A stretch of DNA of 64,000 bases, taken from NCBI GenBank assembly GCA_947498125.1, contig CANMJH010000001.1:310001-374000 (forward strand), given 5' to 3'. The translations under genes and the position numbers were made by a program. The DNA comes from an uncultured Nioella sp. GTDB taxonomy: Bacteria > Pseudomonadota > Alphaproteobacteria > Rhodobacterales > Rhodobacteraceae. The notes under the pieces are model-generated. The model saw nothing but the letters and a program-made list of their open reading frames with translations, was not told the DNA's origin and ran no database searches. Position 1 is the first letter of the stretch; each line of letters begins with the position of its first letter. Of this stretch, positions 48,616-57,501 are shown piece after piece.

Positions 48616-48632
48616 CATAACAAAACCGTATG
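48616..48632. promoter_or_regulatory. LysR-type binding site in the divergent promoter region
   Basis: CATA-N9-TATG forms a dyad with the T-N11-A form of LysR boxes, 15 bases before the regulator's own start and about 180 bases before the importer gene. A second dyad, TTTCA-N4-TGAAA, is at 48666-48679. No clear sigma-70 promoter was found for the importer gene. Confidence 0.45.
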
Positions 48633-48809
48633 ATCTAATAAAAACATCTCATTTGCTTTATGGGGTTTCAAGTGTGAAAGTTTCCTCACTAGCTTTTGCG
48701 ATGTATCCGCCACTTAGTATCGAAATGACCCAAACAACGCGTTTTCTGCACGTTGCTAAACGTCTTCAGAGCGGCGAAGAATTGCAAAAACGAATTGGGA
48801 GGAACCACT

Positions 48810-50339
48810 TTGAAACTAATGCAAACTGCCCTTGCGGCAGCCCTAGTCGCGTCGACAGCTCTGCCCGCTTTTGCTGGCCGGGATGACGACACCCTTACTT
48901 GGGCAACGGACCGCGAAATCGCGGTTGTAGATCCGTATTTCAGCGTCACGCGTGAGCTGGTCATCATGGGCCAAATGGGTTGGGACGGGCTGGTCCTGTA
49001 CAACCAAGAGACTCAGGATTTTGACCCGCTTTTGGCGACAAGCTGGGAATGGGACGGAAACACGTCTGTTACCTTCAACCTGCGCGAAGATGTTGTCTTC
49101 CATGACGGATCGACCTTCGACGCCAATGACGTGGTTTACACGATCAACTTCCTTGTGGACGAAGAAAACGGCGTGCCCGCAGCGTCTATCTATAACTGGA
49201 TGGAATCGGCCACATTGGTTGATGAATTTACGGTTCGGATTGATCTGAACGCACCAACACCCACTGCGTTTCACTACCTTTCAAATGAAATCATGATCAT
49301 GCCTGAAGGCCATTATGATGATGCGCCGACCGGCGCGGATGGCGCGCGCGACTACACCACGGTTGAGCCAAACGGCACTGGTCCCTATCAGGTCGTTGAG
49401 TCTGTGCCCGGCGAATATATCCTTTGGCAGGCCAATGCGGATTACTTTGAAGAGGGCCCTAAGGGGACGCCGCAAATTGGGAATATCCGGTTCAGAACCA
49501 TTACTGAATCCAACACCCAATTGGCCGAGCTTATGACCGGTGGCATCGATTGGATCTGGGATGTTCCACAGGAACAAGCGACGCGCCTTGATGCAACGGG
49601 CCGTGTGACTGTTGTGAACGAGCGGACGTTGCGGATCTCGTATATGGCATTCGATGTTGACGGCGATTCCGGCACGGACGTCTTTACCAACCCGCTTGTA
49701 CGTCAGGCTGTTGCCCATGCTATCAACCGCGAAGCCATCGCGACCGAGCTTGTCGGTCCGGCCTCGGTTGTCACACATTCTGCATGCCACCCCGATCAAT
49801 TCGGCTGTACGCAGGACGTAACGCAATATGAGTACGACCCGGATCGTGCCCGCGCTTTGCTTGTCGAAGCAGGGTATCCTGATGGGTTCGAGTTTGACTT
49901 CTATGGCTATCGCCAACGTGAATTCTCGGAAGCTGTGATTGGTGATCTTGCGGCTGTTGGCATTCAGGCCAACCTGCGCTGGATGCAGTATCGCGCACTT
50001 TTGTCAGAAGTTCAGGAAGGTAACACACCGATCAACCACATGACGTGGGGCTCTGGCTCGATCCCTGACGTTGCGGCCATTACCAGCCACTTCTTCAGCG
50101 GTGGCCCTGATGATCCTGCAGGTGATCCACGCACGGCAGCAGCTTTGGCACGGGGCGATACCTCGGTTGATCCGGCTGTACGTGAAGAAGCCTATGCCGA
50201 AGCATTGGGTATCATTTCTGGCGAGCTCTACTGGCTGCCTATGTTCACCTATGCCAAGTACTATGCCTTCTCGAACGATCTGGATTTCACTCCGACATCG
50301 GATGAGCTTCCACGTTTCTACGAAGCCTCCTGGCGATAG
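48810..50339 (+). CDS. ABC transporter substrate-binding protein, family 5 (peptide/opine/sugar-type)
   Basis: A 509-residue lipid-free periplasmic binding protein. The signal peptide is LKLMQTALAAALVASTALPAFAG with likely cleavage after AFA. Family 5 parts are LTWATDREIAVVDPYFSV, FDPLLATSWEWDG, FHDGSTFDANDVVYTINFL, EPNGTGPYQVVESVPGEYI and VRQAVAHAINREAI. GGGAGG lies seven bases before a TTG at 48810, so TTG is the probable start; an ATG follows at 48819 but is too far from the ribosome-binding site. Family 5 proteins bind peptides but also sugars, polyamines and aromatic compounds. Confidence 0.92.
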   Translation: MKLMQTALAAALVASTALPAFAGRDDDTLTWATDREIAVVDPYFSVTRELVIMGQMGWDGLVLYNQETQDFDPLLATSWEWDGNTSVTFNLREDVVFHDGSTFDANDVVYTINFLVDEENGVPAASIYNWMESATLVDEFTVRIDLNAPTPTAFHYLSNEIMIMPEGHYDDAPTGADGARDYTTVEPNGTGPYQVVESVPGEYILWQANADYFEEGPKGTPQIGNIRFRTITESNTQLAELMTGGIDWIWDVPQEQATRLDATGRVTVVNERTLRISYMAFDVDGDSGTDVFTNPLVRQAVAHAINREAIATELVGPASVVTHSACHPDQFGCTQDVTQYEYDPDRARALLVEAGYPDGFEFDFYGYRQREFSEAVIGDLAAVGIQANLRWMQYRALLSEVQEGNTPINHMTWGSGSIPDVAAITSHFFSGGPDDPAGDPRTAAALARGDTSVDPAVREEAYAEALGIISGELYWLPMFTYAKYYAFSNDLDFTPTSDELPRFYEASWR

Positions 50340-50354
50340 AAAGTGGCACCGCTT

Positions 50355-50379
50355 CACCGGCCCGTCTGGCGGGCCGGTG
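50355..50379 (+). repeat. Stable hairpin after the binding-protein gene
   Basis: Perfect 10-bp arms CACCGGCCCG and CGGGCCGGTG around TCTGG, 15 bases after the stop. There is no T run. Such hairpins often protect the binding-protein mRNA so that it is made in excess of the permeases. Confidence 0.75.
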
Positions 50380-50426
50380 GGCACACACAAAGCCCATGAA
50401 TTCCCTTCAATGAAGCGAGCTTTATC

Positions 50427-51344
50427 GTGCTAGGATTCCTACTGAAACGATTGATTTCGGCTATATTGGTCGCGATCACAGTGTCCTCGATCACCTTTTC
50501 GATGACATTCCTGTCCGGCGATCCCGCCATTGCTTTGGCAGGGGAAAATGCAACCCCAGACGATCTGCAGGCCATTCGCGAGTTTTATGGCTATGACAAA
50601 CCCATTCCTGTCCAATACCTCAATTGGCTAATCAATGCGGTGCAGGGCGATTTCGGACATTCACATTACCTGAACCAACCTGTTGCGCATGAGATTTTTG
50701 ACCGCCTTCCCACAACAATGACACTTGGCTTATGCGCGTTGACCTTTGCGCTGTTGCTTGCTGTGCCTTTGGGAGTGGTGGCCGCGATCCGGCCCAATTC
50801 CATCGTGGACCGTATTGCGCTGGGAATTGCCGTGATCGGTCAGGCTATGCCGAGTTTTTGGTTCGCCCTGACTATGATGTTATGGTTCGCGATCAACTGG
50901 GGCATCCTACCGGTATCTGGCACCGCGACGTGGAAGCATTTCATAATGCCTGCCGTTGCTCTTGGGTATTACATTACACCGGGCGTTATGCGTCTGACCC
51001 GCGCGGGCATGCTGGAAGTGCTGCAATCTGATTATATCCGAACGGCCCGCGCCAAGGGCGCCAGCAAGTTTTCGGTTCTCTTCAAACATGCATTGCGCAA
51101 CGCCATTGTTCCCGTTGTTTCACTGGCCGCAGTGCAGTTCGGCTTTATGCTCGGTGGCTCGATCGTCATCGAAACAATCTTCGCCATTAACGGCCTCGGA
51201 TTTTTGGCATGGGAATCTATCCAGCGCGCCGATTTGCCCATGATGCAAGCGATCGTTTTGGTTCTTAGCCTGTTCTACATTTTGCTGACGTTCATCTCGG
51301 ATGTCCTGAATGCCTGGCTTGACCCCCGGATCCGGATTGGATGA
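50427..51344 (+). CDS. ABC transporter permease 1 (DppB-like)
   Basis: A 305-residue permease with about six transmembrane helices. It opens MLGFLLKRLISAILVAITVSSITF, shows PTTMTLGLCALTFALLLAVPLGVVAAI, and has the EAA loop SDYIRTARAKGASKFSVLFKHALRNA. The start is a GTG at 50427. Four bases separate it from permease 2. It belongs to the Dpp/Opp type and pairs with the binding protein upstream. Confidence 0.92.
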   Translation: MLGFLLKRLISAILVAITVSSITFSMTFLSGDPAIALAGENATPDDLQAIREFYGYDKPIPVQYLNWLINAVQGDFGHSHYLNQPVAHEIFDRLPTTMTLGLCALTFALLLAVPLGVVAAIRPNSIVDRIALGIAVIGQAMPSFWFALTMMLWFAINWGILPVSGTATWKHFIMPAVALGYYITPGVMRLTRAGMLEVLQSDYIRTARAKGASKFSVLFKHALRNAIVPVVSLAAVQFGFMLGGSIVIETIFAINGLGFLAWESIQRADLPMMQAIVLVLSLFYILLTFISDVLNAWLDPRIRIG

Positions 51345-51348
51345 TGAC

Positions 51349-52242
51349 ATGACCGATACAAACCTTGATCCAAATGCTTACTCGCCTGGCCGCTTGATGT
51401 TTCGTCAAGCACTGACACACCGCGGATTGCTGCTTGGCTTTTTCATAGTTGCCTCTGTTGTCTTTGTGGCAATTTTTGCCCCACTTCTTGCGCCGCATGA
51501 TCCCTATGAACAGGTCCTGAGCCGCAGTCTAATTCCGCCGATCTGGTCAGATCATACTGATGTGACATGGGAGCATATTCTGGGCACAGACCACCTTGGG
51601 CGCGACTACTTATCCCGCCTCATCTATGGCGCTCGAATTTCGTTGATGATTGGCTTCTCTGCCATGGTAATTTCCGGGATTATTGGCACCACTCTTGGTG
51701 TGATTGCCGGTTACTTTGGTGGCCGCGTTGACATGGTGATCAGCTTCTTTATCACCACGCGTCTTTCGATGCCGGTTGTCCTAGTTGCCCTAGCTGTGGT
51801 CAGCCTTGTTGGCTCGTCACTGACGGTGGTGATCTGGGTGCTTGGCCTGCTGATTTGGGACCGGTTTGCCGTTGTAGTGCGATCCGCGACACAGCAGGTC
51901 CGCGGGCGAGATTTCATCGCCTCAGCCGAGGCACTAGGCAGCACCACTCCGCGTATTCTGATCTTTGAGATCCTGCCCAACATCGCAAACCACATCATCG
52001 TAGTTGCGACGCTGGAAATGGCACATGCGATCATTCTGGAAGCTGCGCTTTCGTTCCTTGGGCTTGGCGTTCAACCACCCGATCCAAGCTGGGGTCTGAT
52101 GATCTCAGAGGCAAAGGGGCTGATGTTCTTTGACGGCTGGCTGATCGCCATTCCCGGCACGGCGCTGTTCTTCTTGATCCTCGCAATCAACCTGCTCGGC
52201 GATGGCATCCGTGATGTCACTGCGCCTGAAAATAAGGCTTGA
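51349..52242 (+). CDS. ABC transporter permease 2 (DppC-like)
   Basis: A 297-residue permease. Family parts are LAPHDPYEQVLSRSLIPP and LGTDHLGRDYLSRLIYGARISLMIGF near the N-terminus, and the coupling loop GRDFIASAEALGSTTPRILIFEILPN, then LSFLGLGVQPPDPSWGLMI. The ATG at 51349 follows permease 1 after four bases. Four bases then separate it from the ATPase gene. Confidence 0.92.
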   Translation: MTDTNLDPNAYSPGRLMFRQALTHRGLLLGFFIVASVVFVAIFAPLLAPHDPYEQVLSRSLIPPIWSDHTDVTWEHILGTDHLGRDYLSRLIYGARISLMIGFSAMVISGIIGTTLGVIAGYFGGRVDMVISFFITTRLSMPVVLVALAVVSLVGSSLTVVIWVLGLLIWDRFAVVVRSATQQVRGRDFIASAEALGSTTPRILIFEILPNIANHIIVVATLEMAHAIILEAALSFLGLGVQPPDPSWGLMISEAKGLMFFDGWLIAIPGTALFFLILAINLLGDGIRDVTAPENKA

Positions 52243-52246
52243 ACCC

Positions 52247-53890
52247 ATGGCTGACCCAATTCTCTCAATCCGAGACCTGACTGTCGCCCTTCCTGTTAAC
52301 ATCATGCGCCCAAATGCGGTTGAACATCTGTCTTTCGAAGTTCACCCGCGGGAAATTGTCTGCGTGGTTGGCGAAAGCGGATCAGGCAAATCGATTACGT
52401 CGCTGGCAACGATGGGGCTGCTATCGTCAAGCCTTGAAGTGACCTCTGGCGAGTTGCTGTTTGACGGAAAAGACCTTTTGAAGATGAGCCAAAATGACCG
52501 CAATAAATTGCGGGGTGATCAAATGGCGATGATTTTCCAAGAGCCGATGACTGCGCTGAACCCGGCCTATACGGTCGGCAATCAAATCGAAGAGGTCTTT
52601 CGCATCCACGGCGATGACAATGCTGCAGACCGGCGCAAAGCAACGCTGAACCTTCTAGAAGAAGTTCGTTTGCCAGATCCCGAGCGGCTCTATGATTCCT
52701 ATCCCCATCAGCTCTCTGGTGGACAACGTCAGCGGATTATGATCGCAATGGCATTGGCGCGTGATCCCAAACTACTGATTGCGGATGAGCCGACAACTGC
52801 GCTGGATGTGACAACGCAGGCGCAGATCCTGCATCTCTTGAAACAGCTGAATTCCAAACATGATGCTGGCGTGATGTTCATCACTCATGACTTTGGCGTG
52901 GTTGCGGAAATTGCGGATCGCGTTGTGGTCATGCGACATGGCCAGATTGTCGAACAAGGCACCGCAGATGATGTGCTCAACAACCCGCAGCATCCCTATA
53001 CCAAAGCCCTGATCGACGCCGTGCCGCGTGCGACGACCGAAGGTAAGGATTCTCGTGAACACGAGCCTGTGGTCATTGAAGTGAAGGGTCTCAACAAATC
53101 CTTTACGTCAAAAGGCGGCATGTTCAAACCAGCGCGTAAAGTCGATGCAGTCAAGGATGTGTCCTTCCAAGTGCGCCGGGGTCAAACTCTTGGCATTGTT
53201 GGGGAAAGTGGTTCTGGTAAGACGACGCTGGTGCGCTGCCTGATGCGATTGATTGATCCAGATTCGGGCGCGATTAATATCTCGGGTGTTGATTTTGCAG
53301 CGCCGCCGCGCCTGAAACTGCGTGAACATCGCAAAGATATTCAGATCGTATTTCAGGACCCTTACGGCTCCCTCAACCCGCGCCGGACAATTGGCAGCCA
53401 GCTGATTCAAGGCGCTGTGAATTTCGGCGTGCCGCGTGATGAGGCATGGGAACGTGTCTATGAGCTGCTTGATATCGTCCGGATGCCACGCCAGTCCGTG
53501 CACCGGTTCCCCGATCAATTCTCGGGCGGCCAGCGTCAGCGGCTCTGTATTGCCCGCGCTCTTGTTGTGCAGCCCAAAGTGCTGATCGCGGACGAGGCCG
53601 TTTCGGCGCTTGATGTGTCGATCCAGCGCGAAGTGTTGAAGTTGATCAACGATATTCGCGACCGGCTCGGGCTGACAGTGGTTTTCATTACCCATGATCT
53701 GCGGGTTGCCGCCCAGATTTGCGACGAGGTTGTCGTGATGCAAAAGGGCGAAATCGTCGAACGGGGTGATGTCGCAAAGATCTTTGATGCCCCCAGTAGC
53801 GACTACACCAAAGCCCTTTTGGCGGCGCAACCCGGACAGGATTGGAATATTCCTGTATTTGAGGAAGGTGAGATCCTTGCCGAAATTTGA
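52247..53890 (+). CDS. ABC transporter ATPase, fused DppD-DppF type
   Basis: A 547-residue protein with two ATPase domains in tandem. The first has Walker A GESGSGKS, signature LSGGQRQRIMIAMALA and Walker B LLIADEPTTALDVT. The second begins about residue 265 and has GESGSGKTTLVRCLMR, SGGQRQRLCIARALVV and VLIADEAVSALDVS. Each ends with an oligopeptide transporter C-terminal tail. One polypeptide therefore serves both nucleotide sites. The start ATG at 52247 is preferred to an upstream in-frame start inside permease 2. Confidence 0.93.
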   Translation: MADPILSIRDLTVALPVNIMRPNAVEHLSFEVHPREIVCVVGESGSGKSITSLATMGLLSSSLEVTSGELLFDGKDLLKMSQNDRNKLRGDQMAMIFQEPMTALNPAYTVGNQIEEVFRIHGDDNAADRRKATLNLLEEVRLPDPERLYDSYPHQLSGGQRQRIMIAMALARDPKLLIADEPTTALDVTTQAQILHLLKQLNSKHDAGVMFITHDFGVVAEIADRVVVMRHGQIVEQGTADDVLNNPQHPYTKALIDAVPRATTEGKDSREHEPVVIEVKGLNKSFTSKGGMFKPARKVDAVKDVSFQVRRGQTLGIVGESGSGKTTLVRCLMRLIDPDSGAINISGVDFAAPPRLKLREHRKDIQIVFQDPYGSLNPRRTIGSQLIQGAVNFGVPRDEAWERVYELLDIVRMPRQSVHRFPDQFSGGQRQRLCIARALVVQPKVLIADEAVSALDVSIQREVLKLINDIRDRLGLTVVFITHDLRVAAQICDEVVVMQKGEIVERGDVAKIFDAPSSDYTKALLAAQPGQDWNIPVFEEGEILAEI

Positions 53891-55484
53891 CGATGAATAC
53901 GACATAGTTGTCGTAGGGGCAGGGTCTGCTGGGTGTGTTTTAGCCAATCGCCTGTCTGCACGTGAAGATTTACGAGTGCTTTTGCTGGAAGCGGGCCCAA
54001 AAGATCGCAGCCCATGGATTCATATTCCGGTGGGGTATTACCGCACGATTGAGGATCAGCGGATCAATTGGGATTACACGACCGAGGCTGATGTTGATGG
54101 TCGTCAGTTCAGTTGGCCGCGTGGCAAGGTTTTGGGCGGCTCAAGCTCGATCAACGGCCTTGTCTATGCCCGGGGCCAGGCCGAGGATTTCGATCATTGG
54201 CGTCAGCTTGGTTGCACCGGCTGGGGCTATGATGATGTCTTGCCCTATTTCAAACGCGCCGAGGGCGCGACGATGGATAGTCTGGATGAGGAATTCCACG
54301 GCACCGATGGTCCGCTTGGCGTCAGCCGGGCGCCGTCTCACCCCCTTTGCGATGCTTATATCAAGGCAGCCTCGCAGGCGGGCATTCCGGCCAATCCTGA
54401 CTATAATGGCCGCGTTCAGGAAGGCGCAGGCTATTTCCACGTCACCACGCGCGATGGGTGGCGTAGCAGTTCTGCGACGGCATATCTGAGACCGGTAAAA
54501 CAACGCCCGAACCTTACCATACAGACCGAGGCGCAAGTTTGCCGCCTGATCATTGATCAGCGCCGGGTCACCGGACTGGAAGTGGACATTCGCGGTCACC
54601 GGACCCGCATTCGCGCGCGGCGTCAGGTTGTTCTATCGGCTGGCGCGATTGGCTCTCCTCAGATCTTAGAACTATCAGGCATTGGCGACGCGGGACGCTT
54701 GATGGACTTGGGGATAGAACCTGTCCTGAATGTGCCCGAGGTCGGCGAAAACCTGCAAGATCACTATACTTGCTCAAGCAAATACCTCTGCGCGCAGCCA
54801 GTGACCGTCAATGATGAAGCTGGCAGTTTGGTCGGCCAGGCGCGTTCGGCCTTTCAATGGCTCAAAGATCGCGACGGGCCTTTGACGCTGTCGGCCGGGC
54901 AGGTGGGTGTTTTTGCCAAGGCCATGCCAGATGCGGCGACGCCTGATGTGCAGTTTCACTTCCTGCGCTATTCGGCCCAAACGCGGGGGCGCAAGCTGGA
55001 CCGGTTTTCGGGCTTTACCGTCACCATGTGCCAATTGCGACCGGAAAGCCGGGGCCATGTGCGCATTACCTCGGCCAATTACAAAGACAAACCAGCGATC
55101 AAACCCAATTACCTGTCGGCGGCAAAAGACCAAGAGGTGATGGTCGCGGGGATGCGTCTGGTACGTAAAGTTGCCCAGCAACCCGCCATGAACGACTACA
55201 TCGCCGAAGAAATCGTCCCCGGAAAAGATGTGACCGAAGATGGCGATTTTCTGAGCTATCTCCGCGCCAATGGCTCGTCGATTTTCCATCCAAGCTCGAC
55301 CTGCCGGATGGGCGCTGATCCCGGCTCGGTCACGGATGCGCGCCTTCGCGTGCGAGGAATCGAGGGGCTGCGGATCGCAGATGCCTCGATCATGCCGACA
55401 CTGGTGTCGGCCAACACAAATGCAGGCTGCATCATGATTGGTGAAAAAGCCTCGGACTTGATTTTAGAGGATTTGAGTGCATGA
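53877..55484 (+). CDS. GMC family FAD-dependent alcohol dehydrogenase
   Basis: A 535-residue glucose-methanol-choline oxidoreductase. The FAD motif is DIVVVGAGSAGCVLANRL, followed by PRGKVLGGSSSINGLVYARG and the second GMC block SAGAIGSPQILELSGIG. Near the end the catalytic His (SSIFHPSSTCRMG) and Asn (SANTNAGCIMIGE) are in place. The start is a TTG at 53877, eight bases after GAGGAAGG; it overlaps the ATPase gene by 14 bases. These enzymes oxidise primary alcohols such as choline, polyethylene glycol or aromatic alcohols. The substrate is probably the imported compound or its first product. Confidence 0.9.
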   Translation: MPKFDDEYDIVVVGAGSAGCVLANRLSAREDLRVLLLEAGPKDRSPWIHIPVGYYRTIEDQRINWDYTTEADVDGRQFSWPRGKVLGGSSSINGLVYARGQAEDFDHWRQLGCTGWGYDDVLPYFKRAEGATMDSLDEEFHGTDGPLGVSRAPSHPLCDAYIKAASQAGIPANPDYNGRVQEGAGYFHVTTRDGWRSSSATAYLRPVKQRPNLTIQTEAQVCRLIIDQRRVTGLEVDIRGHRTRIRARRQVVLSAGAIGSPQILELSGIGDAGRLMDLGIEPVLNVPEVGENLQDHYTCSSKYLCAQPVTVNDEAGSLVGQARSAFQWLKDRDGPLTLSAGQVGVFAKAMPDAATPDVQFHFLRYSAQTRGRKLDRFSGFTVTMCQLRPESRGHVRITSANYKDKPAIKPNYLSAAKDQEVMVAGMRLVRKVAQQPAMNDYIAEEIVPGKDVTEDGDFLSYLRANGSSIFHPSSTCRMGADPGSVTDARLRVRGIEGLRIADASIMPTLVSANTNAGCIMIGEKASDLILEDLSA

Positions 55485-56695
55485 AGATTCAAGACATCAA
55501 AACATTTGTTGTCGGCAATAAATCGATCCATCGCGGCGGTCCTTACTGGGTGTTCGTCCGCGTCACCACTGATACGGGGATCAAGGGCTACGGCGAGATC
55601 TACGGCGTCGCGTTTCATCCCAAAGCCCTGGTGCCGATGATCGATGATTTGTTTGAACGGCATTTTGTCGGCGCGGACCCGTTCAAGATCGAACGGCATT
55701 TCCGCCATGTCTATTCCGCCGGGTTCTCACAACGGCCTGATCCGACTGTCATGGGCATTTTCAGCGGCATCGAAATTGCGCTGTGGGATATTATCGGCAA
55801 GGCGCTGGATAAGCCGGTTTATGAGCTTTTGGGCGGCGCGGTCACGGACCGTTTGCGCAGCTATACATACCTGAATGCACCGATTGATGCGCCGTCGAAC
55901 CAGCCTGTCTATGACGATGCTGACAAGGCCGCCGAACGCGCGCTGGAATATGTTGAGCAAGGCTTTACGGCGCTGAAATTCGATCCGGCGCGGCCCTATA
56001 CGGCCTTTGATCCGCGCCAATTGTCGATGGAGACGCTGAATTTCGCGGAAACCTATACGGCCCGCATCCGCGAGGCAGTTGGCGACCGGTGTGATATCTT
56101 GATTGGCACCCATGGCGAGATGACACCAGCGGGCGCGATCCGTCTGGCCAAACGGCTGGAAAAATCCGATCCGCTTTGGCTGGAAGAACCAACGCCGCCC
56201 GACAATATCGCGGGCACCGCGCGGGTGGCGGCCAATACCTCGATCCCAGTTTCAACAGGTGAGCGGCTGACCACAAAATACGAGTTTGCCGACCTTCTGC
56301 GCCAGGACGCTGCTGCGATTTTGCAGCCAAACCTTGGCCGAGTCGGCGGTATTCTGGAAGCCAAGAAAATCGCCTCTATGGCCGAAGCCTTCCACGCGCA
56401 GATCGCGCCGCATCTGTTTTGCGGCCCGATTGTGGGCGCGGCGAATGTGCAGGTGTCGGCTTGCTCGCCCAATTTCCTGATCATGGAAGGGATCGAGCAA
56501 TGGGGCGGCTTCCACGCCGAGATCCTGAACACACCAATCAACTGGGAAGACGGCCATGTTGTCGTGCCCACTGCGCCGGGTATCGGCGTGGAGCTGAATG
56601 AAGAAGTGGCCGAGGCCAACCCCTATACCGGCGAACGTTTGCAGCTGCGAATGGGCGACGAGCCCGCCGAGATCCGAAAGGAAAGCCGGACATGA
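55481..56695 (+). CDS. Mandelate racemase/muconate lactonizing family enzyme (enolase superfamily)
   Basis: A 404-residue member of the enolase superfamily. The N-terminal capping domain carries YWVFVRVTTDTGIKGYGEIYG. The barrel has an LKFDP strand (IKFD-type), then LIGTHGEMTPAGAIRLAKR, PLWLEEPTPPDN with a Glu ligand, STGERLTTKYEF with another Glu and IAPHLFCGPI with the catalytic His. The first metal ligand, Asp in galactonate dehydratase, is a Gly/Thr here (GTHGE), so the usual site is altered, with the nearby Glu as a possible substitute. The chemistry is proton abstraction next to a carboxylate. It starts in an ATGA overlap with the GMC gene. Confidence 0.9.
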   Translation: MKIQDIKTFVVGNKSIHRGGPYWVFVRVTTDTGIKGYGEIYGVAFHPKALVPMIDDLFERHFVGADPFKIERHFRHVYSAGFSQRPDPTVMGIFSGIEIALWDIIGKALDKPVYELLGGAVTDRLRSYTYLNAPIDAPSNQPVYDDADKAAERALEYVEQGFTALKFDPARPYTAFDPRQLSMETLNFAETYTARIREAVGDRCDILIGTHGEMTPAGAIRLAKRLEKSDPLWLEEPTPPDNIAGTARVAANTSIPVSTGERLTTKYEFADLLRQDAAAILQPNLGRVGGILEAKKIASMAEAFHAQIAPHLFCGPIVGAANVQVSACSPNFLIMEGIEQWGGFHAEILNTPINWEDGHVVVPTAPGIGVELNEEVAEANPYTGERLQLRMGDEPAEIRKESRT

Positions 56696-57456
56696 TGTAT
56701 AACCTCGAAGGTAAAGTAGCGATCGTCACAGGCGGATCGAAGGGTATTGGCCAGTCGATCGTGCACCATTTGGCCGGGCTGGGCGCCAAGGTTGTCATCG
56801 CCTCACGCAAGATCGAGGCGTGCGATGCCGTTGTTAAAGAAGTGGAAGAAAAAGGCGGAGCGGCGATGGCCGTGGCCTGCAATATTTCGCGCAAAGAAGA
56901 GTGTTTTGCGCTGGTCGAGGCGGCCAAGGAAAAATGGGGCCGGGTCGACATCTTTGTCGCAAATGCCGCTGTGAACCCGGTTTACGGCCCCTTGGCCGAA
57001 CTAGAAGATTCCGCCTTTGAAAAGGTCATGACATCCAATGTGCATAGCCTGCTTTGGTTTGCCAAAGCGGCGATGCCACTCATGGCTGAGCAGGGCGGCG
57101 GCAGCTTCATCGTGGTCTCATCAATTGGCGGCTTGCGCGGATCGCCGACGCTTGGCGCTTACGGGATTTCCAAAACTGCGGATTTGGGCGTTGTCCGATC
57201 ACTGGCCGTGGAATGGGGCCCAAAGAACATCACTGTGAATTGCATCATGCCGGGGCTGGTCAAAACCGACTTTGCTCGCGCGCTGTGGGAAAATCCCAAA
57301 CTGTCCCAAGACCGGATCAACCGCACCCCTGTGCGCCGTTTGGGTGAACCTGACGATATCGGCGGCATCGCCGCATTTCTGGCCGGGCCGTGGTCACGCT
57401 TCATCACCGGCGAAGTGATCGTCGCTGATGGCGGCACAACCATCGTGGGGCCGTGA
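56692..57456 (+). CDS. SDR family NAD(P)-dependent oxidoreductase
   Basis: A 254-residue short-chain dehydrogenase. The cofactor motif VAIVTGGSKGIGQSIV (TGxxxGIG), NAAVNPVYG, the catalytic serine in VVSSIGGLRGSPTLGAYGISKTA with Tyr and Lys (YGISK), and the C-terminal GEVIVADGGTTI are complete. It probably oxidises or reduces a hydroxyl/keto group of an intermediate. The ATG overlaps the stop of the enolase-superfamily gene by 4 bases. Confidence 0.93.
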   Translation: MMYNLEGKVAIVTGGSKGIGQSIVHHLAGLGAKVVIASRKIEACDAVVKEVEEKGGAAMAVACNISRKEECFALVEAAKEKWGRVDIFVANAAVNPVYGPLAELEDSAFEKVMTSNVHSLLWFAKAAMPLMAEQGGGSFIVVSSIGGLRGSPTLGAYGISKTADLGVVRSLAVEWGPKNITVNCIMPGLVKTDFARALWENPKLSQDRINRTPVRRLGEPDDIGGIAAFLAGPWSRFITGEVIVADGGTTIVGP

Positions 57457-57501
57457 GACACCAAATGCTTATCCAAAAGAATACGAAACAGGAGACGAAC
57501 C

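Noticed and set aside
53108-53947. A 279-codon open frame antisense to the double ATPase
   Set aside because: Shadow of the second ATPase domain; histidine- and glutamine-rich sequence is typical of reversed ABC coding DNA.
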